A stretch of 22,187 nucleotides of DNA from an uncultured Porphyromonadaceae bacterium (GCA_900540625.1 UQGP01000037.1:1-22187), one strand, 5' to 3'. Counted from the stretch's first letter, positions 9,391-17,599 are shown. Numbers and translations: made by a program. Notes: generated by a model not told the origin, from the sequence alone.

Positions 9391-9430
9391 AGCCGACAAG
9401 CATTTACCATCGCGTAAATGCTTGTCGGCT
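9391..9430 (+). terminator. Hairpin terminator after the amylase gene
   Basis: A perfect 17-bp stem (AGCCGACAAGCATTTAC at 9391-9407 against 9414-9430) closes a 6-base loop, 22 bases after the amylase stop. Flanking ATAAT/ATTAT can extend the pairing. There is no long T-tract on either strand. It probably ends the valS-to-amylase transcript and blocks read-through into the convergent tRNA. Confidence 0.8.
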
Positions 9431-9475
9431 GTATTATCGGGCCGTGTTTACTACAACATGAACGTATAAGCGTAC

Positions 9476-9506
9476 AAAAAAAACGCCTACGAAAACTCGT
9501 AAGCGT
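9476..9506 (-). terminator. Rho-independent terminator of tRNA-Gln
   Basis: Read on the minus strand, ACGCTTACGA pairs with TCGTAGGCGT around a 4-base loop, with one G-T wobble, and is followed directly by a run of eight T. It begins about 7 bases past the tRNA 3' end, as expected for a single-gene tRNA transcript. Confidence 0.9.
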
Positions 9507-9512
9507 CTTTTG

Positions 9513-9583
9513 TTGCCTTGGAAGGATTCGAACCCTCACAGGCGGAACCAGAATCCGACGTGCTACCATTACACCACAAGGCA
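9513..9583 (-). tRNA. tRNA-Gln (anticodon CTG)
   Basis: The minus strand folds into a cloverleaf. A 7-bp acceptor stem pairs TGCCTTG with CAAGGCA. The D-arm GTG...CAC has a short loop holding TAATGGTAG. The anticodon loop TTCTGGT reads CTG (codon CAG, Gln). The T-arm GAGGG/CCTTC has the loop TTCGAAT. The outermost anticodon-stem pair is T-C, a mismatch, leaving four good pairs. The base after the acceptor stem (discriminator) is A. The 3' CCA is not encoded and must be added after transcription. It has its own promoter and terminator, so it is a stand-alone unit between two convergent genes. Confidence 0.95.
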
Positions 9584-9607
9584 AGGTGTCATGTCGTTTT
9601 GACGTTG

Positions 9608-9638
9608 CAAAGGTACGCACTTTTTTCGAACCGACAAA
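9608..9638 (-). promoter_or_regulatory. Promoter of tRNA-Gln
   Basis: On the minus strand, TTTG (9635-9638) and TACCTTTG (9608-9615) are separated by exactly 19 bases. This is a full match to the Bacteroidota vegetative promoter. It is placed about 25 bases upstream of the mature tRNA 5' end at 9583. It is the best promoter in the window and strongly supports the phylum assignment. Confidence 0.92.
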
Positions 9639-9669
9639 TCTTTTTCCTCTATTTTTTCGAAAAAAATTA

Positions 9670-9715
9670 AGGCCTCCGGCAATTAAATGCGTCACTCATT
9701 TATTACCGGAGACCT
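9670..9715 (-). terminator. Probable terminator of nrdJ
   Basis: AGGCCTCCGG pairs with CCGGAGACCT, with further inner pairing AAATG/CATTT. The single odd pair is G-U in minus-strand RNA but C-A in plus-strand RNA, so the minus strand is the functional one. It is followed on that strand by TTAATTTTTTT. It lies about 105 bases after the nrdJ stop and just before the tRNA promoter. Confidence 0.75.
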
Positions 9716-9740
9716 GTCTCGTCTATTTCATAGGCTATAT

Positions 9741-9778
9741 TGTTTGGTGTATACGCTGCCACGCGTGTACACCGGACA
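9741..9778 (+). other. Imperfect inverted repeat downstream of nrdJ
   Basis: A 15-bp stem (9741-9755 against 9764-9778) surrounds an 8-base loop. Three of the pairs are G-U when read as plus-strand RNA but A-C mismatches when read as minus-strand RNA. It has no T-tract, so it does not look like a terminator. It may be an RNA element or a DNA site, or it may be chance. Confidence 0.45.
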
Positions 9779-9818
9779 ACAACGCCCTACGATACGCCCA
9801 TATCGGAAACGCGTGCCT

Positions 9819-12392
9819 TTATCCACACTTGCTTGTGCCGCAAGATGTGCAGATGAGGCAACCCTCCTGATATATCAGCGTCTCGTTGCCACAATTAGGA
9901 CAGCGTAAACCACTGGCCTTGGTGCCATTGGGCAAATACTTCTTGAGTGCGCGCTCCACACCCATTTTCCACGTATTTATACTCTGGCTATCCAATTCGA
10001 GACCACCGACAAGTTTCAGAACCTGATCTATGGGCATTCCATAACGAAGTACACCCGAAATCAGTTTCGCATAGTTCCAATACTCGGGATTGAACTTGGC
10101 ACTAAGGCCCTCGATGGTGGTTTTATAACCTCGTTTATTGATAAACTGGAAGTCGTATCGTTTATTACCATCGGCATCTACATTCTTTATGATTTTACCT
10201 TTGGTCACGCTCTTGGGGCAGAATATGCCATCATCATCGTCCGCCAATCCGGTAAAGATTTCGTACGGTTTGCCGTCTCTGATGCCTACAAAAGCTATCC
10301 ATTTTTCCTTATTGTTCTGGAATCTGACGACATCTGCATCCAACTCGATGGGACGTTTAAGTACTTGAACCGGCGTCACGGCTGGCTTCTTGCTTACAGA
10401 CACAAGTACGCCCGAACGGGATCCGTCACGATATACGGTGCATCCTTTGCAGCCTTGACGCCATGCCTCGACGTACAACTGGCTGACGAGATCTTCACTT
10501 ACTGTCGATGGAAGGTTGATTGTTACGGATATCGAATGATCCACCCACTTTTGTATTCGGCCTTGCATCTTCACCTTTTCGAGCCAATCAATATCATTGG
10601 CCGTTGCATGGGAATACGGCGATTTAGCCACGAGCGCATCTATCTCTTCTTGCGTGTAGTCTTGTCGTACTTCTATGCCATTTATCTTCATCCAATCAAT
10701 GAATTTCGGATGGTATACGATAAACTCTTCGAAAGAGTCTCCGCTTTCATCCACATAATCGACGCGAGCCGAGACATCGCTGGGATTGACCTTGCGGCGA
10801 CGCTTATACACAGGCATAAACACCGGTTCGATGCCGCTGGTAGTGCGGGTCATCAACGATGTTGTGCCGGTCGGGGCAATTGTAAGACACGCGATATTGC
10901 GGCGGCCATATTTGACCATATCATCATACAACTCGGGGGACTGCAACCGCAGGCGGTTGATGTATGGATTATGCTGTTCGCGTTTTGCATCATATATCTC
11001 GAAAGCGCCGCGCTCACGTGCAAGGTTTACGGACGATTTGTAGGCAGCCAAAGCCAGACGACGATGCACGTCTTCACTGAAATCCGTGGCTTCGGGTGTT
11101 CCGTAGCGCAGACCCATAGCTGCAAGCATATCTCCTTCCGCTGTGGTGCCCACTCCCGTTCGGCGTCCTTTTATGGTTTTGCTCTGTATTTTTTCCCAGA
11201 GATGTAGTTCCGTACTCTTGACCTCGTCTGTTTCGGGATCGTCTTTGATTTTGGCGATGATGCGTTGTATCTTCTCCATCTCCAAATCAATGATATCATC
11301 CATAATGCGTTGCGCTATAGCTACATGTTTGGCGAAGAGTTCATAGTCAAACTCTGCTTCCGGCATAAAAGGCTTACGGACATACGAGTAGAGGTTTATG
11401 GCTAGCAGGCGACAGCTGTCATACGGACACAAAGGTATCTCGCCACAAGGATTAGTGGATATGGTCCGGAAGCCAAGGTCCGCATAACAGTCCGGAACGC
11501 TCTCCCTTACAATTGTGTCCCAAAACAGCACCCCCGGCTCTGCACTCTTCCAGGCGTTGTGAATGATTTTCCCCCACAAGGCCGCAGCATCTATGTCTTT
11601 TACTATGGAAGGAACGGCACTGTCCGTGGGATACTGCTGTCTATATGTGCCGTTGTTGACTGCAGCATTCATAAAATCATCGTCAATACGTACCGATACG
11701 TTTGCGCCGGTGACCTTGCCGGTTTCCATCTTCGCATCGATAAAGGCCTCGGCCTCGGGATGGCGAATAGATACCGTCATCATTAAAGCGCCACGACGCC
11801 CGTCTTGAGCGACTTCGCGCGTCGAATTCGAGTAACGCTCCATAAACGGAACAATACCCGTAGATGTCAATGCCGAATTCTTCACGGGCGTTCCCTTGGG
11901 TCGAATATGACTCAAGTCGTGCCCTACTCCGCCGCGGCGTTTCATCAACTGTACCTGCTCTTCATCGATACGTAAGATGCCGCCGTACGAGTCCGGTTCA
12001 CCATCCAATCCGATTACAAAGCAATTGCTTAGTGACCCTACCTGAAAGTCATTACCTATTCCCGACATCGGACTGCCTTGCGGTACGATATATCTAAAAT
12101 TGCGCATAACATCAAACACTTCGTCCGCACTTAGCGGATTGGGATAGTTTGATTCGATACGTGCTATTTCGTTGGCTATGCGGTGATGCATGTCATCCGG
12201 AGTCAGTTCATAGATATTGCCATACGAGTCTTTAAGTGCATACTTGGTCGTCCAAACCTTGGCGGCAAGTTCATCCCCGTCAAAATATTTCAGCGTAGCA
12301 TTGTACGCCTCATCAAAAGTATACTTGGGTCGTTCCACGGTGTTTTTTGTTTTTAATATAATATTTTGTATGTGCCGTAAGAGGTCCGACAT
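9819..12392 (-). CDS. nrdJ: Class II (B12-dependent) ribonucleotide reductase
   Basis: Reduces ribonucleotides to deoxyribonucleotides for DNA synthesis with adenosylcobalamin as radical source, so it needs neither oxygen nor an NrdB subunit. The 857-aa chain starts almost at once with the catalytic barrel; no N-terminal ATP-cone is present. Visible key residues are Cys124 (SNCFVIG) and Cys502 (IACLTIAPTGT), the likely redox pair, and the NPCGE active-site motif at 314-318 with Cys316 and Glu318. PTGT (508-511) is the phosphate loop. CKGC lies near residue 650. The C-terminus is a Cys-rich ribbon: CPNC (831-834), CxxC (845-848), Cys851 and a final CG. The tail probably binds zinc or re-reduces the active site. 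It has its own promoter and terminator. No NrdR box or cobalamin riboswitch was found. Confidence 0.97.
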   Translation of the reverse strand: MSDLLRHIQNIILKTKNTVERPKYTFDEAYNATLKYFDGDELAAKVWTTKYALKDSYGNIYELTPDDMHHRIANEIARIESNYPNPLSADEVFDVMRNFRYIVPQGSPMSGIGNDFQVGSLSNCFVIGLDGEPDSYGGILRIDEEQVQLMKRRGGVGHDLSHIRPKGTPVKNSALTSTGIVPFMERYSNSTREVAQDGRRGALMMTVSIRHPEAEAFIDAKMETGKVTGANVSVRIDDDFMNAAVNNGTYRQQYPTDSAVPSIVKDIDAAALWGKIIHNAWKSAEPGVLFWDTIVRESVPDCYADLGFRTISTNPCGEIPLCPYDSCRLLAINLYSYVRKPFMPEAEFDYELFAKHVAIAQRIMDDIIDLEMEKIQRIIAKIKDDPETDEVKSTELHLWEKIQSKTIKGRRTGVGTTAEGDMLAAMGLRYGTPEATDFSEDVHRRLALAAYKSSVNLARERGAFEIYDAKREQHNPYINRLRLQSPELYDDMVKYGRRNIACLTIAPTGTTSLMTRTTSGIEPVFMPVYKRRRKVNPSDVSARVDYVDESGDSFEEFIVYHPKFIDWMKINGIEVRQDYTQEEIDALVAKSPYSHATANDIDWLEKVKMQGRIQKWVDHSISVTINLPSTVSEDLVSQLYVEAWRQGCKGCTVYRDGSRSGVLVSVSKKPAVTPVQVLKRPIELDADVVRFQNNKEKWIAFVGIRDGKPYEIFTGLADDDDGIFCPKSVTKGKIIKNVDADGNKRYDFQFINKRGYKTTIEGLSAKFNPEYWNYAKLISGVLRYGMPIDQVLKLVGGLELDSQSINTWKMGVERALKKYLPNGTKASGLRCPNCGNETLIYQEGCLICTSCGTSKCG

Positions 12393-12397
12393 GTCGG
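12386..12397. other. 12-bp palindrome over the nrdJ start codon
   Basis: CCGACATGTCGG is a perfect palindrome centred on the nrdJ ATG (12390-12392, minus strand). Its position in the short leader would suit a repressor operator or a mild translational block. No matching second site was found in the window, and chance is possible. Confidence 0.35.
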
Positions 12398-12448
12398 CTC
12401 GCTAAGTCTTAATAAAATGCCAGCCTCACGTCTGCCTTTACGGCTTTG

Positions 12449-12480
12449 CAAAGTTTGGAATAAATTGCTTAATTTCCAAA
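12449..12480 (-). promoter_or_regulatory. Probable promoter of nrdJ
   Basis: On the minus strand, TTTG (12477-12480) is followed after 20 bases by AAACTTTG (12449-12456). This matches the Bacteroidota consensus except for the first T of the -7 box. The predicted leader is about 50 nt, too short to hold a cobalamin riboswitch. Confidence 0.6.
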
Positions 12481-12726
12481 TTTTGCAACTATTTTAGGTG
12501 TTAAAAAAATAATGTTTCCCGATTAGAAACGGCAACTCAATATTTCTCAGCCATTTACACAAAACGCCAATTAGAGCAAATTTTCCAAAAAATGAACAGC
12601 ACGGTATAACCTCGCTAATACAACCCGTTTTATTTCCAAGTATCGCACTGCAACTTAATACATCGTTTGTTCATAGTTACACACACGTTATTTTTTACAG
12701 CAATTCTGCGCTTTACCGCAAAAAGC
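12481..12726. other. AT-rich divergent intergenic stretch
   Basis: This is the middle of the 448-bp gap between the divergent nrdJ and esterase genes. It is visibly AT-rich compared with the coding DNA and has no credible reading frame, tRNA, strong hairpin or conserved riboswitch core that I can see. It probably holds upstream control sites for both promoters. Confidence 0.5.
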
Positions 12727-12757
12727 TTTATTATCCGCGAAAAAATAATTAACTTTG
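12727..12757 (+). promoter_or_regulatory. Promoter of the SGNH hydrolase gene
   Basis: TAACTTTG (12750-12757) is a full match to the -7 consensus. TTTA (12727-12730) lies 19 bases upstream as a near-consensus -33 element. The leader to the ATG at 12841 is about 75 nt. The same TTAACTTTG core recurs upstream of the glycogen synthase gene. Confidence 0.7.
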
Positions 12758-12840
12758 TAAGCGAAATCCTGGCCGGCAATTACTTAGATTGTCTGTCAAT
12801 ACATAATCGTACACAAACTCTCTATATTTAGAATACTCCG

Positions 12841-13947
12841 ATGAAAGCTATTTGCAGGCTTACATTAATGACAATCATGGCTCTAGTACCTAAAGCCATG
12901 AATGCCGGTCTATCCTCCGATTCATTGGCATACCACGATGCCTCGACTCTACCACTCCTCGGGACTTTAGCACCAGATGCATCAAACGCCTATACACGGC
13001 TACCTGACAGCCTTAAGGCAAATATGCGTCCCGAGTTATGGGCATTGGGACAGAATAGTGCCGGATTAGCCGTACGGTTTCGCAGCGACGCATCTACTAT
13101 AGGCGCAGCATGGCATAGCCGCAACAAATTCAACATGAACCACATGACCGCGACAGGCATACGTGGTCTCGACCTATATGTACTTGACGATAACGGACAC
13201 TGGACTACTATGGGCAGCGCTCGTCCCAACTTCTTCAAGCACAATACGCGTACTATCGTGATGACAGACATGGAGCCCAAGATGCGCGAATATATGCTGT
13301 ACCTGTCATTATACGATGGCGTTGATTCGCTATATATCGGCACAAACGAAGGCGCCTTGGTACTTGCGCCTGAAGCTGCGACACCACGACGCGCCAACCC
13401 GGTGATAATGTACGGCACAAGCATCTTACAGGGCGGATGTGCCACACGCCCGGGTATGTGCCACACCAATATCATCGAACGTATGATTGACCGTGAGGTA
13501 ATCAACCTCGGATTCAGCGGCAATGCAAAACTCGATTTGGACATTGCCCGCCTTATCGCGTCCACGCCCAACCCATCTGTGATTGTACTCGACCCACTGC
13601 CCAATCTCAAAACGCCGGAGCTGGTCGAGCGCATGCCCGAATTTTATTCCATCATACGCAAGGCTCACCCCACTACACCCATTTTGTTCGTAGAAAGCCC
13701 TATTTTTCCGCTAATGCGCTTCAACACTGAAACATACGCCACCATCACCGAAAAGAACGCCGCTCTGCGACAACTTGTGAACGGCTTCATTGCCGCCGGC
13801 GACAAATACATCGAATACTTCGAAGGCAAAAACGTCCTCGGAGACGACCCGGAAACCACCGTGGACAACTACCACCTCACCGACCTTGGCTTTGTCGGTT
13901 TTGCACAACGCCTTGCCCCCGTAATCCAACGTCTCATAAAACAATAA
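12841..13947 (+). CDS. Secreted SGNH/GDSL hydrolase, GxDLY type
   Basis: Probable carbohydrate or acyl esterase outside the cytoplasm. The 368-aa precursor starts with a Sec signal peptide (likely cleavage after MNA, residue 22). The N-terminal beta domain contains GLDLY at 109-113, the signature that names the GxDLY domain (Pfam PF14607). The C-terminal SGNH fold matches the GDSL-like family usually paired with it (PF14606). The nucleophile block reads YGTSILQGG, with Ser194 in GTS rather than the classical GDS. Block II is LGFSGN (223-228). The oxyanion Asn is probably Asn255 in DPLPN. The DxxH block is Asp342-His345. All catalytic positions are therefore present. The GHL10 gene follows after 138 nt without a visible promoter, so the two may be co-transcribed. 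The substrate is unknown; deacetylation of glycans is a reasonable inference. Confidence 0.92.
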   Translation: MKAICRLTLMTIMALVPKAMNAGLSSDSLAYHDASTLPLLGTLAPDASNAYTRLPDSLKANMRPELWALGQNSAGLAVRFRSDASTIGAAWHSRNKFNMNHMTATGIRGLDLYVLDDNGHWTTMGSARPNFFKHNTRTIVMTDMEPKMREYMLYLSLYDGVDSLYIGTNEGALVLAPEAATPRRANPVIMYGTSILQGGCATRPGMCHTNIIERMIDREVINLGFSGNAKLDLDIARLIASTPNPSVIVLDPLPNLKTPELVERMPEFYSIIRKAHPTTPILFVESPIFPLMRFNTETYATITEKNAALRQLVNGFIAAGDKYIEYFEGKNVLGDDPETTVDNYHLTDLGFVGFAQRLAPVIQRLIKQ

Positions 13948-14085
13948 ACAACAAACTAACGACGACGGATATCTCTCCGCGCTGACAATACGCCAATACA
14001 AACCGGCCACCTTGCCAATAGTCAGTCGACGTAATAAAGCGATAAACAAATCTATTCACCAACCCTAATATCTATTCTACACCAC

Positions 14086-17000
14086 ATGACGCTAAAAATG
14101 ACAACCTTGCGCAAGTGTGCCATTGCCGCCATAGGGCTGCTGACCGCCGCACAAGCATTTGCCGGCAATCCACCCAAGCGAGAATTCCGCTCGGCATGGC
14201 TCGCTACAGTTTGGGCCATAGACTGGCCCAAGACATCAGGCCAATCAGCCCGAAAGACCGAGTTGAACGCCTACCTTGACGCCTACGAAAGCATCAACGC
14301 CACAGGCATCTGCTTTCAGGTACGCGGCATGGCCGATGCCATGTACCAGTCCAATCTTGCTCCCTGGTCCCAATATATCTCAGGCACTCGAGGTACATCG
14401 CCCGGATGGGACCCTCTGGCATACGCCGTAGAGCAATGCCATGCCAGAGGCCTTGAATGCTACGCCTGGCTAAACCCGTATCGTTGGTCCTCCACCGGGA
14501 CAATTCCAAGCTCCACATCTTTCGACAAAGATTGGAAGAACAAGGGGTGGGCTCTATCCAATGGCAGTTACGTCGTCCTCAACCCCGCCAAAGAAGAAGT
14601 CCGCAAACATATCGTTGATGTATGCCGTGAAATCGTTGATAACTATGCCATAGACGGATTCCTATTCGATGATTACTTCTACCCCTCAGGAGGAACTGCC
14701 GAAGACAGCAGCGCCGGCGACTATAGTGACTATCAGGCATACAAAAAAGCCGGAGGAACAATGTCCTTTGGCGATTGGCGTCGCGACAACGTGCGCAAAC
14801 TAATGAAAGACCTTCGACAAATGCTATCGGAGACACGCCCGGACGTTCGCTTCGGTGTCAGTCCGGCAGGCGTGGCAGGCACATCTTCTTCCGTAGCCGG
14901 CAAATATGGTGTCACCACCTGTCCTTCACCATCCGGAGACTGGCAGTATAATCAAATCTATTCAGACCCCCTTGCATGGCTATATGACGGTTCCATAGAC
15001 TTCATATCGCCCCAAATTTACTGGAAAACAACTACGACGTCTTCTCCATACGGGCCTATAGCAGAATGGTGGGCATACGTGGCCGACCACTTCGGCCGCC
15101 ACTTCTATTCGAGCCATTCGCTATCCTATATGGCTGATAACTACACAAACAGTAATATGACCGAGTTGGGCAAACAAATCCAACTTAACCGCGAATACGA
15201 GACCGGCGTTAGCGGATGCGGCAGTATCTTCTATAGCGCCAAGCACGTCAAGAACTCGACTACGTTTAGTAACTTTCTTAAGACCAACCACTTTCAGCGC
15301 AAGTCGCTCGTCCCGGTAGTAGACTGGAAAGAACACCCGACATACGGAGCTCCGACAAACGCCAAAAAGTCGGGTAGCACCTTGACATGGACAAAAGTCA
15401 CCAATGGCAAGGCCATCATCCGTTACAGCATATACGCCATACCCTCATCTTTAGGCATTGATGACGTGCAGGATGCCAACGGCGATGGCATCAACGGCGA
15501 ATACCTCCTTGGCGTATCTTATAACAACAACTATACCCTACCCTCAGACAAGGCGTCCGGATACTGGTATGCAGTATGCGTATACGATGGCTACGGCTAC
15601 GAATACGAACCTGCATTTATCGGATACACTGCCGAAAATACCCCGGCAGTGACATTGATAAGCCCCGCAGAAGGAGCCAAAGTAGACTTTAATGCAACAT
15701 TCAAGTGGAGCGATGTGGGAGGCGGCGCAAACTACACCCTATTCGTAGCCGCAGACAAAGCTTGCTCGCAACCTTTCATAGAAAAAAACATGGGAACAGC
15801 CACTTCTACAACTGTAGATTTAGGCGACCGCGGTTCTGAAGAAATCCTATATTGGTGTGTCAAGTCTCAACAGCCGGGCAAATTGGCCGGCACAAGCGAA
15901 ATACGCAGCTGCGTCACACCTCCCTACGACAACGCCCAACCCGTCACGCTCAAGAGTCCGGCCAACGGCTCCGAAGTAGGCGAAACGGTCAAATTTGAAT
16001 GGTCAAAATCCGCCAACGCGACCGATTACACGATACAAGTGGCTTCGGACTCCTACTTCACCTCCTTAAAGTACAGCGATCGCACCACCGCCACTACCAT
16101 ATCGGTGGCTGCCTCTCGTTTTGGCGTCGGCACACACTATTGGCGCGTAATCGCTGACGGCAAGCGTCTTGTCCCGGCATCTTCTCCCTCGCGCAACTTC
16201 GTCATCAAAAGCCTTCCCATAGGCAATTATGAACCGGGCTACACCATCAAACGCGACCCGGTACAATATGCTGTAACTAATAATGTGAAGATCACCAATC
16301 TATGGGTACGTTCCGTCAAAAAGGAGTACGACAACATCTCATTCCCCGAAGAAGGCAAGCACTGCCGCAGCCTTGCCGCTCTCGGCGACTTCGTATACGT
16401 AATGCGCCGTGCCGAGAACTCAACAAACTCACAGTGTTACCTTGACAAATACGACGGCTCCACCGGCGAGCTAATAGAAACCATCACCGTAGGCGACATT
16501 ACCGCCCATTACCTTCCAGGCAACACTCTGGTACGTGATGACGCCGGACACCTCGTAAGCGGTAACATGACACTCAATATTGGCACTAACCCGCTGAAAC
16601 TGCATATCATCGATCCCGCGACCGGCGAGGCGACACTACTGAACGAGTTTTCTTTCACCGGACTTAACCTGACGCGCGTTGACCACTTTGATGTCTATGG
16701 CGATGTAACAAGCGGTAACTACTATGTCTTTGCCGCAGTTGCCAATAGCAAGTCTGTAATTCGTTGGATGGTTAAAGACAACATCAAGTTCAATGGCGAA
16801 ATAAAAACGATGGACGCCGTATATCCGTCCTCGGAAAGCGTGTTCGGTATTGCCCCGCGCATCCACGCCATCTCCGCAGACCAGTTTTACGCCAACGGCA
16901 TGAGCGTCAACGTAGCTCGCTACTCTTTCTCCTCCGGCAAAATGGTCGGATCGTTCAATGACAATACCTCCATCAAGCCTATTGCGACTCAAGCCAACGG

Positions 17001-17514
17001 CTCATTACGCTTCATCCTCAGTGGCAAGTATTTTACCGTGTATCCCAGCAGCGACTTCAACGGCACCAATGGATTCCGTATGGGAGTATTAGTCGCCGAT
17101 AAGGATGACTTTGCAAGCATGAAGGCTGTAGCCGACATTCCCAAGGGCGGTATCGGTTCTGTCGAATCCACCACGGCTGCTCACAGCGCCACCCCGATAG
17201 ATGTCATCCTCAGCGAAGACGGCAAGACGGCGCGTGTATACTTCATGGTGGCCGGTAACGGCATTGCCGCATACGACATCACCATAGACACAGGTTCCGT
17301 AATCAATGACTTGGACATCAACAGCGAAAAACTTTTTGCCAAGTCATACGGTCTGACTATCACCCTCAACCGCACGGTAGACTGCATTGAGCTGTACAAT
17401 GCAGCCGGTGTACTCGTAGCCAAGGCAACCGACTCCGCATCGGTTGAAGCTCCAACCCCCGGCGTATACCTGATACGCGCCGACGGACATAATCTACGCA
17501 TCGTTGTGCGCTGA
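14086..17514 (+). CDS. Secreted GHL10 glycoside-hydrolase-like multidomain protein
   Basis: A 1142-aa exported protein. The signal peptide probably ends after AFA (residue 26); an ATG four codons later (14098) is an equally possible start. Residues 30-400 match the glycosyl-hydrolase-like 10 family (PF02638): the opening REFRSAWLATVWAIDWP and the DGFLFDDYFYP stretch (190-200), whose Asp/Asp pair is the presumed active-site region. Three FN3-like modules follow at about 405-517, 518-610 and 615-710; the first carries a DANGDGING loop that could bind calcium. Residues 710-1070 are beta-rich with propeller-like segments (DKYDGSTGELI), not a family I can name. The last 65 or so residues end in GVYLIRADGHNLRIVVR, like type IX secretion C-terminal domains. 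The substrate is not evident; GHL10 proteins are linked to cell-wall or complex glycans. A strong terminator follows. Confidence 0.9.
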   Translation: MTLKMTTLRKCAIAAIGLLTAAQAFAGNPPKREFRSAWLATVWAIDWPKTSGQSARKTELNAYLDAYESINATGICFQVRGMADAMYQSNLAPWSQYISGTRGTSPGWDPLAYAVEQCHARGLECYAWLNPYRWSSTGTIPSSTSFDKDWKNKGWALSNGSYVVLNPAKEEVRKHIVDVCREIVDNYAIDGFLFDDYFYPSGGTAEDSSAGDYSDYQAYKKAGGTMSFGDWRRDNVRKLMKDLRQMLSETRPDVRFGVSPAGVAGTSSSVAGKYGVTTCPSPSGDWQYNQIYSDPLAWLYDGSIDFISPQIYWKTTTTSSPYGPIAEWWAYVADHFGRHFYSSHSLSYMADNYTNSNMTELGKQIQLNREYETGVSGCGSIFYSAKHVKNSTTFSNFLKTNHFQRKSLVPVVDWKEHPTYGAPTNAKKSGSTLTWTKVTNGKAIIRYSIYAIPSSLGIDDVQDANGDGINGEYLLGVSYNNNYTLPSDKASGYWYAVCVYDGYGYEYEPAFIGYTAENTPAVTLISPAEGAKVDFNATFKWSDVGGGANYTLFVAADKACSQPFIEKNMGTATSTTVDLGDRGSEEILYWCVKSQQPGKLAGTSEIRSCVTPPYDNAQPVTLKSPANGSEVGETVKFEWSKSANATDYTIQVASDSYFTSLKYSDRTTATTISVAASRFGVGTHYWRVIADGKRLVPASSPSRNFVIKSLPIGNYEPGYTIKRDPVQYAVTNNVKITNLWVRSVKKEYDNISFPEEGKHCRSLAALGDFVYVMRRAENSTNSQCYLDKYDGSTGELIETITVGDITAHYLPGNTLVRDDAGHLVSGNMTLNIGTNPLKLHIIDPATGEATLLNEFSFTGLNLTRVDHFDVYGDVTSGNYYVFAAVANSKSVIRWMVKDNIKFNGEIKTMDAVYPSSESVFGIAPRIHAISADQFYANGMSVNVARYSFSSGKMVGSFNDNTSIKPIATQANGSLRFILSGKYFTVYPSSDFNGTNGFRMGVLVADKDDFASMKAVADIPKGGIGSVESTTAAHSATPIDVILSEDGKTARVYFMVAGNGIAAYDITIDTGSVINDLDINSEKLFAKSYGLTITLNRTVDCIELYNAAGVLVAKATDSASVEAPTPGVYLIRADGHNLRIVVR

Positions 17515-17535
17515 TACCGCAACGCATAATCACTT

Positions 17536-17574
17536 AAAAAGTTGGGCATTCCGCTACGGAGTGCCCAACTTTTT
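17536..17574 (+). terminator. Terminator after the GHL10 gene
   Basis: AAAAAGTTGGGCA (17536-17548) pairs with TGCCCAACTTTTT (17562-17574). The pairing continues inward through TTCCG/CGGAG to a 3-base loop, giving a nearly continuous 18-bp stem. A-tracts on one side and T-tracts on the other make it potentially bidirectional. It separates the GHL10 unit from the glycogen unit. Confidence 0.9.
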
Positions 17575-17599
17575 ATATGGCTATTCCAAATAAAATGAT

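Noticed and set aside
10365..11207. Plus-strand open frame of 280 codons inside nrdJ
   Set aside because: It is antisense to the conserved nrdJ catalytic domain, with no promoter or recognisable protein features.
12393..12840. Possible cobalamin riboswitch upstream of nrdJ
   Set aside because: No B12-box-like GCCACTG core or extended paired architecture was found on the minus strand, and the predicted leader is too short.
12990..13634. Minus-strand open frame of 214 codons opposite the SGNH hydrolase gene
   Set aside because: It is fully contained in a gene with signal peptide and complete SGNH motifs on the other strand; no independent support.
15461..15499. Dockerin-like repeat in the GHL10 protein
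   Set aside because: A single DANGDGING calcium-loop-like stretch is present, but there is no second repeat and it lies inside an FN3-like module, so a dockerin is not supported.
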